The notes: generated by a model from the sequence alone, not told the origin. DNA of 64,000 nucleotides from Alphaproteobacteria bacterium (GCA_024244705.1 JAAEOK010000073.1:1-64000); one strand, 5' to 3'. Counted from the first letter of the stretch, positions 36,871 through 45,973 are shown. Made by a program: numbers and translations.

Positions 36871-37776
36871 ATGAACCTGGCTCTTTACCTCATCGTGGTG
36901 CTGTTTTGGGGCACGTCCTGGATCGTGATCATCCTCCAGGTCGAGACTATGCCACCGGTCCTGTCGGTGCTCTACCGGTTCGCCGTCGCGGCGACACTGA
37001 TGATCACGTGGGCGGCGCTGCGCGGCGAAAAATTTCGCTTTTCACTCCGTGAACACGGCCTGCTCGCGATTCTCGGGCTGGCCATGTTCTCGGGCAACTA
37101 TGTCCTGTTCTATGAAGCCGCCGCTTTCGGTCTGACCACCGGGCTGATCGCCGTCATCTTTTCGACATCGGTGATCATGAACCTGATCAACGCGCGCATA
37201 TGGCTCGGCCACCGCGCCGATGGCCGGGTGGTGATCGCGGCTATGCTCGGAATAACCGGGATCGTCGTCGTTTTCTGGCGTGATATCCGGGCGCTCGGTA
37301 TCGACGATGCGAACGGCCTGGCGATCATCTACGGGATCGCCGGGACCTATCTGTTTTCCCTCGGCAACATGGTTTCGACGCGGCTGCAGTCTCACCGCCT
37401 GCCGGTGGTGGCGACAAGCGGCATCGCCATGGCCTATGGAGCGATTGCCCTGACCGTGTTCGCCTTCGCTGTCGGCGTGCCGTGGCGTTTCGACCCCTCG
37501 CCCGCATATATCGGCTCGCTGGCCTTCCTCGCGGTCTTCACAACGGTCATCGGATTCGCGTCTTACCTGACCCTTTTGGGCCGCATCGGTGCGCCGCGGG
37601 CGTCCTACGTGACGGTCATATTCCCGATCATCGCCCTCGGCCTTTCGACCCTGTTCGAAGATTACCAATGGACGCCGTGGGCGCTGGCCGGAGTGGTCCT
37701 GATCCTGGCCGGAAACGTTGTGGTCCTCACCCGGCCGTCGCGTGCCGTGGCGGCCGCGCCGCAGATCGCCGCCTAG
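36871..37776 (+). CDS. DMT superfamily permease (EamA domain)
   Basis: A 301-residue inner-membrane transporter with ten predicted helices made of two EamA repeats. The first helix contains the typical VLFWGTSWIVI, and the second repeat has TSGIAMAYGAIALTVFAFA and FTTVIGFASYLTLLGRIGA. Such proteins export amino acids or other metabolites; the substrate is not predictable. It follows the methyltransferase by about 115 bases without an obvious terminator. Confidence 0.85.
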   Translation: MNLALYLIVVLFWGTSWIVIILQVETMPPVLSVLYRFAVAATLMITWAALRGEKFRFSLREHGLLAILGLAMFSGNYVLFYEAAAFGLTTGLIAVIFSTSVIMNLINARIWLGHRADGRVVIAAMLGITGIVVVFWRDIRALGIDDANGLAIIYGIAGTYLFSLGNMVSTRLQSHRLPVVATSGIAMAYGAIALTVFAFAVGVPWRFDPSPAYIGSLAFLAVFTTVIGFASYLTLLGRIGAPRASYVTVIFPIIALGLSTLFEDYQWTPWALAGVVLILAGNVVVLTRPSRAVAAAPQIAA

Positions 37777-37780
37777 AGCA

Positions 37781-38119
37781 CTATTGCGGACAGCCGATAT
37801 CGAGATAATTGATCGCCAGGGTCTGGCCTTGCTGACAGGTCGAAAGCTCGACCAGCGCGCCGCAGACGCAGATCGGATCGCCGGTATCGACGCCTTCGAT
37901 GTCGCCGAGCAGGCTGTAAAGATCACCCTTGTCGCTGCGGAAGGCAGGACATTCGACGCCTTCGCTGGTCAGCGTACCGGCAATGCAAATTTCCTCCTTG
38001 CCGGGGCGTTCCGGCGGCGGCGCGGCCTCATCGATGCCTTCGTTCTGTCCGCAGTCATTGAGCACCAACGCGATCATCACCATCATCAGCGATGTAACCT
38101 TAAACACCATAGCGGTCAC
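37781..38119 (-). CDS. small cysteine-rich secreted protein, function unknown
   Basis: A 112-residue protein with an N-terminal hydrophobic segment (about 5-20) ending at LVLNDC, then seven more cysteines spread to the C terminus (EEICIAG, VECPAF, PICVCGA, STCQQG, IGCPQ). The expected location is periplasm or envelope, probably with disulfides. The LNDC sequence is not a standard lipobox, so lipidation is doubtful. The GTG start at 38119 overlaps the accA stop in a GTGA with AAGGGG upstream, pointing to coupling; an ATG at 38110 is an alternative. I do not recognise a characterised family. Confidence 0.65.
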   Translation of the reverse strand: MTAMVFKVTSLMMVMIALVLNDCGQNEGIDEAAPPPERPGKEEICIAGTLTSEGVECPAFRSDKGDLYSLLGDIEGVDTGDPICVCGALVELSTCQQGQTLAINYLDIGCPQ

Positions 38120-39072
38120 CCTAGCCCCTTCTGACCCATGGCTACGAATTTTTGACGCCTGCGCGACCGCAGCTCGTCACCGTCCACCGCCCCTAGCTTA
38201 ACAAGTTCACCGTCGAGCGCATCTCCGACGCGCGTTATGGTTTCGGCCGGGTCACGATGCGCCCCGCCGAGCGGCTCCTCGACGATGCGGTCGATGACCG
38301 CCAGCTTGAACAAATTCTGGGCCGTCAGCTTCAGCGCCTCGGCGGCATCCTGCGCCTGCTCCGAGCTGCGCCACAGGATGGACGCGCACCCCTCCGGAGA
38401 AATCACCGAATAGATCGCGTGTTCCAGCATCAACACGGCATCGCCGGTGGCGAGTGCGATCGCTCCGCCCGATCCGCCTTCGCCGATGACCGCGCTAATC
38501 AGAGGCACGCGCATCGACAGGCACGATTCGATCGATCGGGCGATGGCTTCGGCCTGTCCCCTCTCCTCCGCGCCGATGCCGGGATAGGCGCCCGAAGTGT
38601 CGACCAGGGTGATGATCGGCAGGCGAAAGCGATCGGCAAGCCGCATCAGCCGCTGGGCCTTGCGATAGCCCTCGGGCCGCGCCATGCCGAAATTGTGGCG
38701 CACGCGCGATTCCGTATCGTGGCCTTTTTCATTGCCCATGATGACTACGTTCCGCCCGCGAAACCGGCCGAGACCGCCGATGATCGCCGCGTCTTCGGCA
38801 TAGCTGCGGTCGCCGGCGAGCGGTGTGAAATCCTCGATCAGCATTTTCGTATAGTCGAGGAAATGCGGCCGGTCGGGATGACGTGCGACCTGAACCTTTT
38901 GCCAAGAGGTCAACTTGGCGTAGGTCTGCTTGAGCAGCCGTTCGACCTTTTCCTGCAGGTCCGATACTTCGTCGGCAATATTCAACTCGCCGTCATCGCT
39001 GAGATGGCGCAGCTCCTCGATTTTGCCTTCGAGTTCGGCGATCGGCTTCTCAAAGTCGAGAAATGTCGGCAT
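38116..39072 (-). CDS. accA: acetyl-CoA carboxylase carboxyltransferase subunit alpha
   Basis: A 318-residue subunit that with AccD transfers carboxyl from biotin to acetyl-CoA, giving malonyl-CoA for fatty acid synthesis. The N-terminal helix [16 protein letters not shown], the central [15 protein letters not shown] and the oxyanion-hole region [12 protein letters not shown] are characteristic. The length is standard for bacteria. Its stop overlaps the start of the small cysteine-rich gene. A gap of about 100 bases separates it from malyl-CoA lyase. Confidence 0.97.
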   Translation of the reverse strand: MPTFLDFEKPIAELEGKIEELRHLSDDGELNIADEVSDLQEKVERLLKQTYAKLTSWQKVQVARHPDRPHFLDYTKMLIEDFTPLAGDRSYAEDAAIIGGLGRFRGRNVVIMGNEKGHDTESRVRHNFGMARPEGYRKAQRLMRLADRFRLPIITLVDTSGAYPGIGAEERGQAEAIARSIESCLSMRVPLISAVIGEGGSGGAIALATGDAVLMLEHAIYSVISPEGCASILWRSSEQAQDAAEALKLTAQNLFKLAVIDRIVEEPLGGAHRDPAETITRVGDALDGELVKLGAVDGDELRSRRRQKFVAMGQKGLG

Positions 39073-39174
39073 GTCGTTCCGCTGTCACCACGGAGCGCAG
39101 CCCCGACGTCTTCGCCGACGCGCCGCGTCCCCTTCGATCCGCCGTTATATCGGTCGCCGCGGCAACCTGTCCAT

Positions 39175-40206
39175 CTACTTGGCTTTTGAGCGGCGCTTGC
39201 CGGCCTTCGGTTTGCCCGCCGCGGATTTGCCTATCGCCTTGATCTGGCTGGCTTTCTTGATCATGACCTCGGCCTGCTTGATCGACGCAATGTCGATCAG
39301 CCGGCCGTCGAGTGCGACTGCTCCCTGACCCTTCGCGGTCGCCTCCTTCATCGCCTTGATGATGCGGCGCGCCTTGTCGACCTCTTCCTTGGACGGGCTG
39401 AAGACCTCGTTGGCGAGTGCAATCTGGGCCGGGTGGATCGCCCATTTGCCCTCGCAGCCCAGGACCGCCGCCCGATGCGCTTGGGCGCGGAAGCCTTCGG
39501 GGTCCGAGAAATCGCCGAACGGGCCATCGATCGGACGCAGCCCGTTGGCGCGCGCCGCGACCACCATCCGGGCGATGGCATAGTGCCACATGTCGCCCCA
39601 ATGAAAGTCCCGCGGCGCATCGCCATCGGCATCGGTGAGAACGCCGTAATGCGCATTGGGGCCGCCGATATTGGTGGTCCGGGCCTTGGTCGAGGCGGCA
39701 TAGTCGGCGACGCCGAAATGGAGCGATTCGTTGCGCCGGCTGGCGGCCGCGATTTCATCGACGTTCATCATGCCGAGCGCGGTTTCGATAATCATCTCGA
39801 AGCCGATGCGTTTCTTGAGGCCCTTGGCGTCCTCGATCTGGGTGACCAGCATGTCGACGGCATAGATGTCGCTTGCCGTACCGGCCTTGGGGATCATGAT
39901 CAGGTCGAGCTTGTCGCCGGCCTGCTCCATGACGTCGACCACATCGCGATACATGTAGTGGGTATCGAGCCCGTTGATCCGCACCGACATCACCTTGCCG
40001 CCCCAGTCGATATCGTTGAGCGCTTCGATGATGTTCTTGCGCGCCGCTTCCTTGTCATCCGGCGCGACCGCGTCCTCAAGGTCGAGGAAGATGACGTCGA
40101 CAGCCGATTTCGCGGCCTTTTCGAACAGCTCCGGTCGGCTCCCCGGCACCGCGAGTTCGCTGCGGTTGAGTCGCGCCGTGGCGGCGGAAACGATGTGAAA
40201 ACTCAT
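39175..40206 (-). CDS. mcl: malyl-CoA / beta-methylmalyl-CoA lyase (HpcH/HpaI family)
   Basis: A 343-residue TIM-barrel lyase that splits malyl-CoA into acetyl-CoA and glyoxylate, or methylmalyl-CoA into propionyl-CoA and glyoxylate. Conserved segments are NRSELAVPGSRPELFEKAA, FLDLEDAVAPDDK (metal/CoA site), RINGLDTHYMYRDVVD, DGPFGDFSDPEGF and GKWAIHPAQI, closely matching the Rhodobacter Mcl1 pattern. A lysine-rich tail of about 25 residues is extra. The enzyme works in the serine cycle or ethylmalonyl-CoA pathway. A GAGAGGGG ribosome-binding site precedes the ATG. Confidence 0.88.
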   Translation of the reverse strand: MSFHIVSAATARLNRSELAVPGSRPELFEKAAKSAVDVIFLDLEDAVAPDDKEAARKNIIEALNDIDWGGKVMSVRINGLDTHYMYRDVVDVMEQAGDKLDLIMIPKAGTASDIYAVDMLVTQIEDAKGLKKRIGFEMIIETALGMMNVDEIAAASRRNESLHFGVADYAASTKARTTNIGGPNAHYGVLTDADGDAPRDFHWGDMWHYAIARMVVAARANGLRPIDGPFGDFSDPEGFRAQAHRAAVLGCEGKWAIHPAQIALANEVFSPSKEEVDKARRIIKAMKEATAKGQGAVALDGRLIDIASIKQAEVMIKKASQIKAIGKSAAGKPKAGKRRSKAK

Positions 40207-40320
40207 GCTTACCCCTCTCTTGGCGGCGGCGGCGGCGCTCGTCCAGGCGCCTCAGAAACAAGGTCGCTGAAAAGAGCCGATGGCGTCTCGGATGTCAACC
40301 CGCCGCAGGCGGCCGGGGCG

Positions 40321-41250
40321 TTATTTGCGCTTCCGCGCCAGCGGGTGGTGCTCCCGGACCAGGGCGTTCAACCGTTCACTGATGACGTGGGTATAGATCT
40401 GAGTGGTGGAAATGTCGGAATGCCCCAGCATCTCCTGGACGCTGCGCAAGTCGGCGCCGCGGTCGAGCAAATGGGTGGCGAAGGCATGCCGCAGGACGTG
40501 GGGCGATACCCGCCGCGGCTCGATTCCAGCAGCGGCGGCGAGTTCTTTGAGCAGTTGGCCGAAGCGGTGGCGGGTCAGGTGGCCGCTCGCCGCCCGCGAC
40601 GGGAACAACCATTTCGATTCGGCACCGCCCTTGAGGTGGCGCCGGCGGACCGCCCGGTAGGCGACCAACGCGTCGCGCGCCGGGTCGCTCAACGGGACCG
40701 CGCGCTCCTTCTCTCCTTTGCCGCGAACGATGAGAAACCGCTGATCCCGGCTGACCGCGGCCAGCGGCAGGCCGACCAGCTCGGACACCCGCAGGCCGGT
40801 GGCGTAGAGGGTTTCCAGCAAGGCGACTAGACGCGCGCCCTCGGCTCCCTCGCGGGCCTGCGCCGCCGCCAACAGGCGGTCGACTTCGTCGATCGAGAGG
40901 ATTTTTGGCAACGGTTGCGCGCGCCGCGGCGCGTCGATGGCGGCGGTCGGGTTGTCGGCGCGCAGGCCCTCGGTAAACAGGAACTTGTAAAACTGGCGCA
41001 GCGTCGACAGGCGGCGGGCGACGGTCCGGCTCGTCATTCCGGCCGCCGCCTGGGCGTCCAGGTAGGCGCGGACGTCATCGTCGGCCGCGGCGTCGAGCGC
41101 GACCCCGCGCGCCGTCGCGATGGCGATGAACCCCTCCAGGTCACGGCGATAGGCGTCCACGGTGTTGGCCGATGCGCCGCGCTCGGCGACGACCATTTCG
41201 AGGAATGCGCCCGCCAAGGGCGGCAATGTCGGCTTTGCGGCGGCGGTCAC
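40321..41250 (-). CDS. xerD: tyrosine recombinase XerD
   Basis: A 309-residue site-specific recombinase that resolves chromosome dimers at dif with XerC. An N-terminal SAM-like core-binding domain (about 10-105) precedes the catalytic domain. All active-site residues are present: R154 (GLRVSEL), K178 (GKGEKER), H251/R254 (HVLRHAFATH), H277 (LGHSDI) and nucleophile Y286 (TTQIYTHV). The length and chromosomal context (next to aroK) fit the housekeeping XerD rather than a phage integrase. Confidence 0.93.
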   Translation of the reverse strand: MTAAAKPTLPPLAGAFLEMVVAERGASANTVDAYRRDLEGFIAIATARGVALDAAADDDVRAYLDAQAAAGMTSRTVARRLSTLRQFYKFLFTEGLRADNPTAAIDAPRRAQPLPKILSIDEVDRLLAAAQAREGAEGARLVALLETLYATGLRVSELVGLPLAAVSRDQRFLIVRGKGEKERAVPLSDPARDALVAYRAVRRRHLKGGAESKWLFPSRAASGHLTRHRFGQLLKELAAAAGIEPRRVSPHVLRHAFATHLLDRGADLRSVQEMLGHSDISTTQIYTHVISERLNALVREHHPLARKRK

Positions 41251-41272
41251 CTCATTACCCGGAACCGTTATC

Positions 41273-41413
41273 CTAGCGGTCGAACCGATCGTTCGGGATG
41301 GTCTTTTCGACCGTCTTCGTCGGCGCCGGCAAGTCCCAGGTGCCGAGGAAGACGATGCCGCCGGCGACGCAGAGAACGGCGAGAATTATCAGCGCGAGAA
41401 CGAATTTCTTCAT
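41273..41413 (-). CDS. 46-residue membrane peptide upstream of xerD
   Basis: A short gene reading MKKFVLALIILAVLCVAGG at its N terminus (one membrane segment), then GTWDLPAPTKTVEKTIPNDR and a final FDR. AAGGAA lies 8 bases before the ATG, and xerD follows 22 bases after the stop. A basic start, one helix and an amphipathic tail with a WDLPAP...VEKxIPNDRF-like pattern look like a real conserved small protein; I believe similar peptides occur next to xerD/aroK in related bacteria. The function is unknown. A single-pass inner-membrane location is predicted. Confidence 0.7.
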   Translation of the reverse strand: MKKFVLALIILAVLCVAGGIVFLGTWDLPAPTKTVEKTIPNDRFDR

Positions 41414-41580
41414 CGATGTTCCTTAACGTGGTAACCCGTTCGAACCACGCGCCCCCTTTACGCGGTCTGGCCGGGTGCCGATATTGTGATAGAGTTGCAA
41501 TAGGGCAATTCTACGATGCTTTGGCCAGACGACAACCATTCTGATGGACACGGAACGATTCGGGCCCCGATTGACGGCCA

Positions 41581-42138
41581 ATGACTCCTTATAACCTCCC
41601 GGAAGTGACCAAGACCATCGTGTTCGTCGGCTTGATGGGCGCCGGCAAGTCGTGCATGGGGCGCAACCTCGCCAAGCTGCTTGGGCTGGCCTTTATCGAC
41701 GCCGACGCCGAAATCGAAAAGGCCGCCGGTTGTTCGATCGAGGATATATTCGATCTCCACGGCGAGGCCGCCTTCCGCGACGGCGAACGGCGGGTGTTGA
41801 GCCGGCTCCTCGATGGGCCGGTCTGTGTTCTCGCCACCGGCGGCGGCGCGTTCATGGATGACGAAACGCGGCAACGTATACGCGACCGGGGAATTTCGAT
41901 TTGGCTGCGCGCCGAACTCGACGTATTGCTGGAACGGACCTCGCGCCGCGACAACCGCCCGCTGCTCAAGACCGGCGATTCGCGAGCCATCCTCAGCCGG
42001 CTGATGGAAGAGCGGTACCCGGTCTACGCCCAAGCGGATATCACCGTCGACAGCGTCGACGGCCCGACCGAGGCGACACTGCAGCGTGTCCTCGAAGCGC
42101 TCCGCAACCACCTGACCCGCGCGGAGATACCCGCATGA
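41581..42138 (+). CDS. aroK: shikimate kinase
   Basis: A 185-residue enzyme of aromatic amino acid synthesis that phosphorylates shikimate. Walker A is GLMGAGKSCMG (about 17-27), the shikimate-binding DADAEIEKAAG lies near 40-50, and VLATGGGAFMDDETR near 82-96. LERTSRRDNRPLL is the lid and adenine-binding region. The stop overlaps the aroB start (ATGA), so both shikimate-pathway enzymes are co-translated. The gene is divergent from the small membrane peptide and xerD. Confidence 0.96.
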   Translation: MTPYNLPEVTKTIVFVGLMGAGKSCMGRNLAKLLGLAFIDADAEIEKAAGCSIEDIFDLHGEAAFRDGERRVLSRLLDGPVCVLATGGGAFMDDETRQRIRDRGISIWLRAELDVLLERTSRRDNRPLLKTGDSRAILSRLMEERYPVYAQADITVDSVDGPTEATLQRVLEALRNHLTRAEIPA

Positions 42139-43244
42139 CCACGGACGAACGCATTTCCCTCGATCTCGGCCCACGCGGCTACGACATCGTTGTCGGTGCC
42201 GGGTTGATCGCGCGTGCCGGTCCGCTGCTGCAGCCCGTCCTGGTGTCCGATCGGGCCATCGTGGTCACCGACGAAACGGTCGGCGGTCTCTACGGCGATG
42301 CGCTGGCCGCGTCGCTTGCCGGCGCCGGTATCGACAACGCGCGCATCGTCCTGCCCGCGGGCGAGGGAACAAAGGATTTCGTTCATCTCGAACAACTCAT
42401 CGATGCCTTGCTGGGGCGGCGGATCGAGCGCACGACGACCCTGGTCGCGCTGGGCGGCGGGGTTATCGGCGATCTTACCGGTTTGGCCGCCAGCATCGCT
42501 CTGCGAGGCCTCCCCTTCGTCCAAATTCCGACCACCCTGTTGGCACAGGTCGACAGCTCGGTCGGCGGCAAGACCGGCATCAACACTTCCCACGGCAAGA
42601 ACCTGGTCGGGACCTTCTACCAGCCCCGATTGGTCTTGGCCGATACCGAAACCTTGGACTCGTTGCCGCAACGCGAATTGCTCGCCGGCTATGCCGAGGT
42701 GGTGAAATACGGCCTCATCGGCGATGCCGACTTCTTCGATTGGCTGGTCGAGCATGGCGCCTCGATTACCGCCGGCGACGCCACCGCACGGCGTCACGCG
42801 ATCACCACCAGCTGCCGTGCCAAGGCGCGGATCGTCGCCGCGGACGAGCGCGAGGCCGGTCCGCGTGCGCTGCTCAACTTTGGCCATACTTTCGCCCACG
42901 CCCTCGAAGCCGGGGCCGGCTATTCCGGCGCTCTGCTGCACGGCGAGGCGGTGGCGATCGGCATGGTCCTGGCCTTCGAGCTTTCGGCGCGGCGCGGCCT
43001 GTGCCCGCCAGAGGATGTCACCCGGGTGCGCCGCCACCTCGCCGATATGGGCCTACCGACGACCCCTGCCGAACATGCCGGGGGCGGTGCGGCGGCTCTG
43101 ATCGACCACATGCGTGCCGATAAGAAGGTCGCCGGCGGCCGGGTCACCTTCGTCCTCGCGCGCGGCATCGGCCAAGCCTTCCTCGCCCCCGACGTCAGCC
43201 TCGCCGAGGTCGAGGAAGTGTTGGCGCAGGCCATCGCCGCCTGA
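42135..43244 (+). CDS. aroB: 3-dehydroquinate synthase
   Basis: A 369-residue NAD- and zinc-dependent cyclase that makes 3-dehydroquinate from DAHP. The NAD-binding region is VALGGGVIGDLTGLAAS, the active-site stretch includes PTTLLAQVDSSVGGKTGIN, and zinc ligands occur in ELLAGYAEVVKYG, NFGHTFAHALE and HGEAVAIGM. The ATG at 42135 is chosen from the 4-base overlap with aroK and the start of homology; the longer upstream frame is a shadow of aroK. Confidence 0.97.
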   Translation: MTTDERISLDLGPRGYDIVVGAGLIARAGPLLQPVLVSDRAIVVTDETVGGLYGDALAASLAGAGIDNARIVLPAGEGTKDFVHLEQLIDALLGRRIERTTTLVALGGGVIGDLTGLAASIALRGLPFVQIPTTLLAQVDSSVGGKTGINTSHGKNLVGTFYQPRLVLADTETLDSLPQRELLAGYAEVVKYGLIGDADFFDWLVEHGASITAGDATARRHAITTSCRAKARIVAADEREAGPRALLNFGHTFAHALEAGAGYSGALLHGEAVAIGMVLAFELSARRGLCPPEDVTRVRRHLADMGLPTTPAEHAGGGAAALIDHMRADKKVAGGRVTFVLARGIGQAFLAPDVSLAEVEEVLAQAIAA

Positions 43245-43278
43245 TTCCTATTCCACAGCAAACCAACGAAATAGCACC

Positions 43279-44577
43279 ATGACCGGTACTTATCTGATTT
43301 ACGGCGCCATCCTGGCGCTGCTGTTCCTCTCCGCCTTCTTCTCCGCATCGGAGACGGCGCTGACCGCCGCCTCGCGGCCGCGGCTCCACCGCCTGGCAGC
43401 CGACGGCGACCAGCGGGCCGATACCGTCAATCAATTGCGCGAGCGGAAGGAATTGCTGATCGGCGCCATCCTGCTTGGCAACAACCTTGTCAACATCATG
43501 GCCTCGGCGTTGGCGACCGGCGTCTTGGTGACCTGGTTCGGCGCCACCGGCGTCGTCTACGCCACCATCGTCATGACGGTGCTGATCCTGATCTTCGCCG
43601 AAGTGCTGCCGAAGAGCTATGCCATCCACCACGCCGACACCATGGCGTTGCGGGTGGGCCCGGTGCTGCGCCCCTTCGTTTCCGTCCTCGGCCCGATCAC
43701 GATGTCCATTCAGTCCATCGTCAGCCTTACCTTCCGCGCCTTCGGCGTCGGCTACGACACCCATCTCGACCCCGAACATGGCGAGCAGGAATTGCGTGGC
43801 GCGATAGACCTCTACGAAGGCGCTGGGGTGGAGATCGCGCACGAACGCAAGATGCTGCGCAGCGTGCTCGACCTCAACGACGTAGAAGTCGGCGAGATCA
43901 TGACCCACCGCAAGAGCGTGGTCACCATCGACGGCGACCTGCCGCCGGCGCAGATCCTCGACGACGTCCTGGCCAGCCCCTATACGCGTATTCCGCTGTG
44001 GCGAGACGACCCCGACAACATTTTCGGCATCCTCCACGCCAAGGCGCTGCTGCGCGAGGTGCGGGCCTTGGACGGCGCGGTCGACAAGCTCGACATCGAA
44101 CGCATCGCGACCACGCCGTGGTTCGTTCCCGAGACGACCGACCTGTTCCACCAACTGCAGGCGTTTCGCGAACGCCAGGAACACTTTGCCCTGGTCGTCG
44201 ACGAATATGGCGCACTCCTCGGCATCGTCACCCTGGAGGACATTCTCGAGGAGATCGTTGGCGAGATTACCGATGAGCACGATGTCGAGCTGCCGGGCGT
44301 GCGGCCGCAGCCGGACGGCACGCTGATCGTCAACGGCGATGTCACCATCCGCGATCTGAACCGGGAATTCGAATGGTCGCTGCCGGACGAGGAGGCATCG
44401 ACAATCGCCGGGCTGGTCATGCACGAGGCGCGGGTCATTCCGACGGTGGGGCAAAAGTTCAGCTTCTTCGGCTTCCAGTTCGACGTGCAGCGCCGCCAGC
44501 GCAACCAGATAACGCTCATTCGAATCCACCCCCCGCCCCCCGACGACGGCGACACGGAGGCCGCCGGCACCGGTTGA
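43279..44577 (+). CDS. CorC/HlyC (CNNM-type) transport protein with CBS domains
   Basis: A 432-residue membrane protein. The N-terminal DUF21/CNNM transmembrane domain (about 5-190; LFLSAFFSASETALTAASR) is followed by a CBS pair (about 200-330) and a CorC_HlyC C-terminal domain (about 345-425) with FGFQFDVQRRQRNQI. Family members transport or regulate Mg2+/Co2+ efflux. The ATG at 43279 starts the conserved region. It lies 34 bases after aroB; aroK-aroB-corC is a common alphaproteobacterial order. Confidence 0.9.
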   Translation: MTGTYLIYGAILALLFLSAFFSASETALTAASRPRLHRLAADGDQRADTVNQLRERKELLIGAILLGNNLVNIMASALATGVLVTWFGATGVVYATIVMTVLILIFAEVLPKSYAIHHADTMALRVGPVLRPFVSVLGPITMSIQSIVSLTFRAFGVGYDTHLDPEHGEQELRGAIDLYEGAGVEIAHERKMLRSVLDLNDVEVGEIMTHRKSVVTIDGDLPPAQILDDVLASPYTRIPLWRDDPDNIFGILHAKALLREVRALDGAVDKLDIERIATTPWFVPETTDLFHQLQAFRERQEHFALVVDEYGALLGIVTLEDILEEIVGEITDEHDVELPGVRPQPDGTLIVNGDVTIRDLNREFEWSLPDEEASTIAGLVMHEARVIPTVGQKFSFFGFQFDVQRRQRNQITLIRIHPPPPDDGDTEAAGTG

Positions 44578-44633
44578 CGGGGCCATGCCCGCGCCTATAT
44601 TCGCCGCTACCGTTGTTGAGACACGAGGACGCC

Positions 44634-45182
44634 ATGCCGCTTTCCGAGTCCGTCGACCGCGAGCCGATGCACCACCGGACCGTCGACTGCCACGGCTACC
44701 ACCGCGCCGACGGATTGTGGGATATCGAGGGCCGCGTCAGGGACGTCAAGGCATACGATTTCCGCAACGAGCACCGTGGCATCCTGCGCGCCGGCGATGC
44801 GGTCCACGACATGTGGATTCGCGTCACCGTCGATGACGATTTGCAGATCATCGACGCCGAAGCGGCCACCGACGACCACCCGTTCCCGACTTGCCCGGCG
44901 ATTACGCCGGCATTCCGAAAACTGATCGGGCTCCGCATTGGCCCGGGCTGGATGGGTGAGGTGCGCAGGCGGCTCGGCGGCACCCAGGGTTGTACCCACC
45001 TGGTCGAGCTCTTGGGCCCCATCGCGACGACCACCTACCAGACGATCTTCCCGGCCCGCGATCGGAAGGAGCGGGCAAATCCCAACCGGACCAAACCCGG
45101 GCACCTCGACACCTGTCACGCTCTGGCGAGCGACGGCCCGGTTGTCAAGCAGCACTGGCCGGAGTTCTACACTGGGAGTTGA
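44634..45182 (+). CDS. DUF2889 domain-containing protein
   Basis: A 182-residue protein with DUF2889 features: DCHGYHRADGLWDIEGRV at the start, ILRAGDAVHDMWIRVTVD near 50-67, and GCTHLVELLGPIATTTYQT near 121. The paired cysteines and histidines (CPAI, GCTH, LDTCHAL) could bind a metal. No function has been assigned to the family, though members sometimes lie in aromatic-degradation clusters. It follows the CorC-like gene by 56 bases. Confidence 0.82.
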   Translation: MPLSESVDREPMHHRTVDCHGYHRADGLWDIEGRVRDVKAYDFRNEHRGILRAGDAVHDMWIRVTVDDDLQIIDAEAATDDHPFPTCPAITPAFRKLIGLRIGPGWMGEVRRRLGGTQGCTHLVELLGPIATTTYQTIFPARDRKERANPNRTKPGHLDTCHALASDGPVVKQHWPEFYTGS

Positions 45183-45730
45183 AGGCATTCATCGGCGCGA
45201 TGACCGGTGAATTGGTCCATCGCCACGGACAATTCGGCGCCATGGCGATCGATGATCGGCTGGTGATTCTGCCGCCATTCGCCATCAGCTGAGCCGAACC
45301 GCGCCGCGAAACCTTCCCAGACCCGATATTGCAAGCCGTGGGCTCGTCCGGCCGCCGCCGATGCGAAACCCGAGGCCATATTGTCGACACGATCACGTCT
45401 CACCCTGCACCTACTTTGCGATGTCCCGTCGCCCTATGGCTTCGCGTGCGAAGTTGCATGAATCGCATGGAAATGGGCCGCCGGCGCCCGTCCGCGGCGT
45501 CCCGCAGTCGGTTCGTGCCCGATTATTGTCACCAACCGGACCGATCGGGAGCCCTATAGTTTAACAAGGTGGACGTGATGGCTGGGTACCAAACTGAAAT
45601 GCGCGACCGGACGGTGCCGATCGGTCGTGGCGTTGGGCGGGGCCTAGGCTCCGCCGGTACCTGTGGTGAATCCCACAGACCTGTTGCGGGAATCCGTGGA
45701 CGCTCTACCTGTGGCTGAGGAGAAACACGG
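45183..45730. other. 548-base stretch with no convincing gene
   Basis: No frame here shows a recognisable family. A 46-codon plus-strand frame at 45578-45718 follows AGGTGG, but its Gly/Arg-rich product resembles nothing I know. ACCTGTGG occurs twice (45658-45665 and 45707-45714), and CTGTGG/CCACAG (45661-45666, 45673-45678) can form a small hairpin. A TATAGT at about 45554 may be a -10 without a well-placed -35. The stretch may hold the leader and promoter of the small gene at 45731. Confidence 0.5.
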
Positions 45731-45973
45731 ATGGATGATTTAAGGGTCTATCGCCTGGCGAATTTCCTGATCCGGAATTACGGCACCGCGGCGCCGCGGG
45801 AGGCGGCCAGGCGGGCGGATGAGTTGCAAGCGAAAGGTGACAGCAGTCGAAATCGGCTATGGCTGAACGTGCACGCGGCAACACGGCGGCTTTTGGGTGA
45901 CACCTATGCGGGCAAAACGCTGCCATCCAAGGTATCCTCGCCCATTCCACGGCGGACACAAGACGGTTCCTGA
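45731..45973 (+). CDS. small hypothetical protein
   Basis: An 80-residue mostly helical protein: VYRLANFLIRNYGTAAPREA, then ARRADELQAKGD and RLWLNVHAATRRLL. This layout (two helices around an Ala-Pro turn, then a third) resembles short alphaproteobacterial proteins of unknown function in the DUF6961-like size class; the match is by eye and uncertain. GAGGAG lies 8 bases ahead of the ATG. The C-terminal 20 residues look unstructured. A perfect hairpin begins 4 bases after the stop. Confidence 0.6.
   Translation: MDDLRVYRLANFLIRNYGTAAPREAARRADELQAKGDSSRNRLWLNVHAATRRLLGDTYAGKTLPSKVSSPIPRRTQDGS

Noticed and set aside
40321-41250. Tyrosine recombinase as a sign of an integrated element
   Set aside because: Length, residues and the aroK neighbourhood match housekeeping XerD. 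No att repeats, tRNA target or phage genes are nearby.
41420-41460. Sequence resembling a tRNA T-loop (GTGGTTCGAAC on the minus strand)
   Set aside because: No acceptor, D or anticodon stems can be assembled around it.
45578-45718. A 46-codon plus-strand frame with AGGTGG upstream
   Set aside because: The product is Gly/Arg/Ser-rich without predicted structure and ends just before a better-supported gene; support is too weak to call it.
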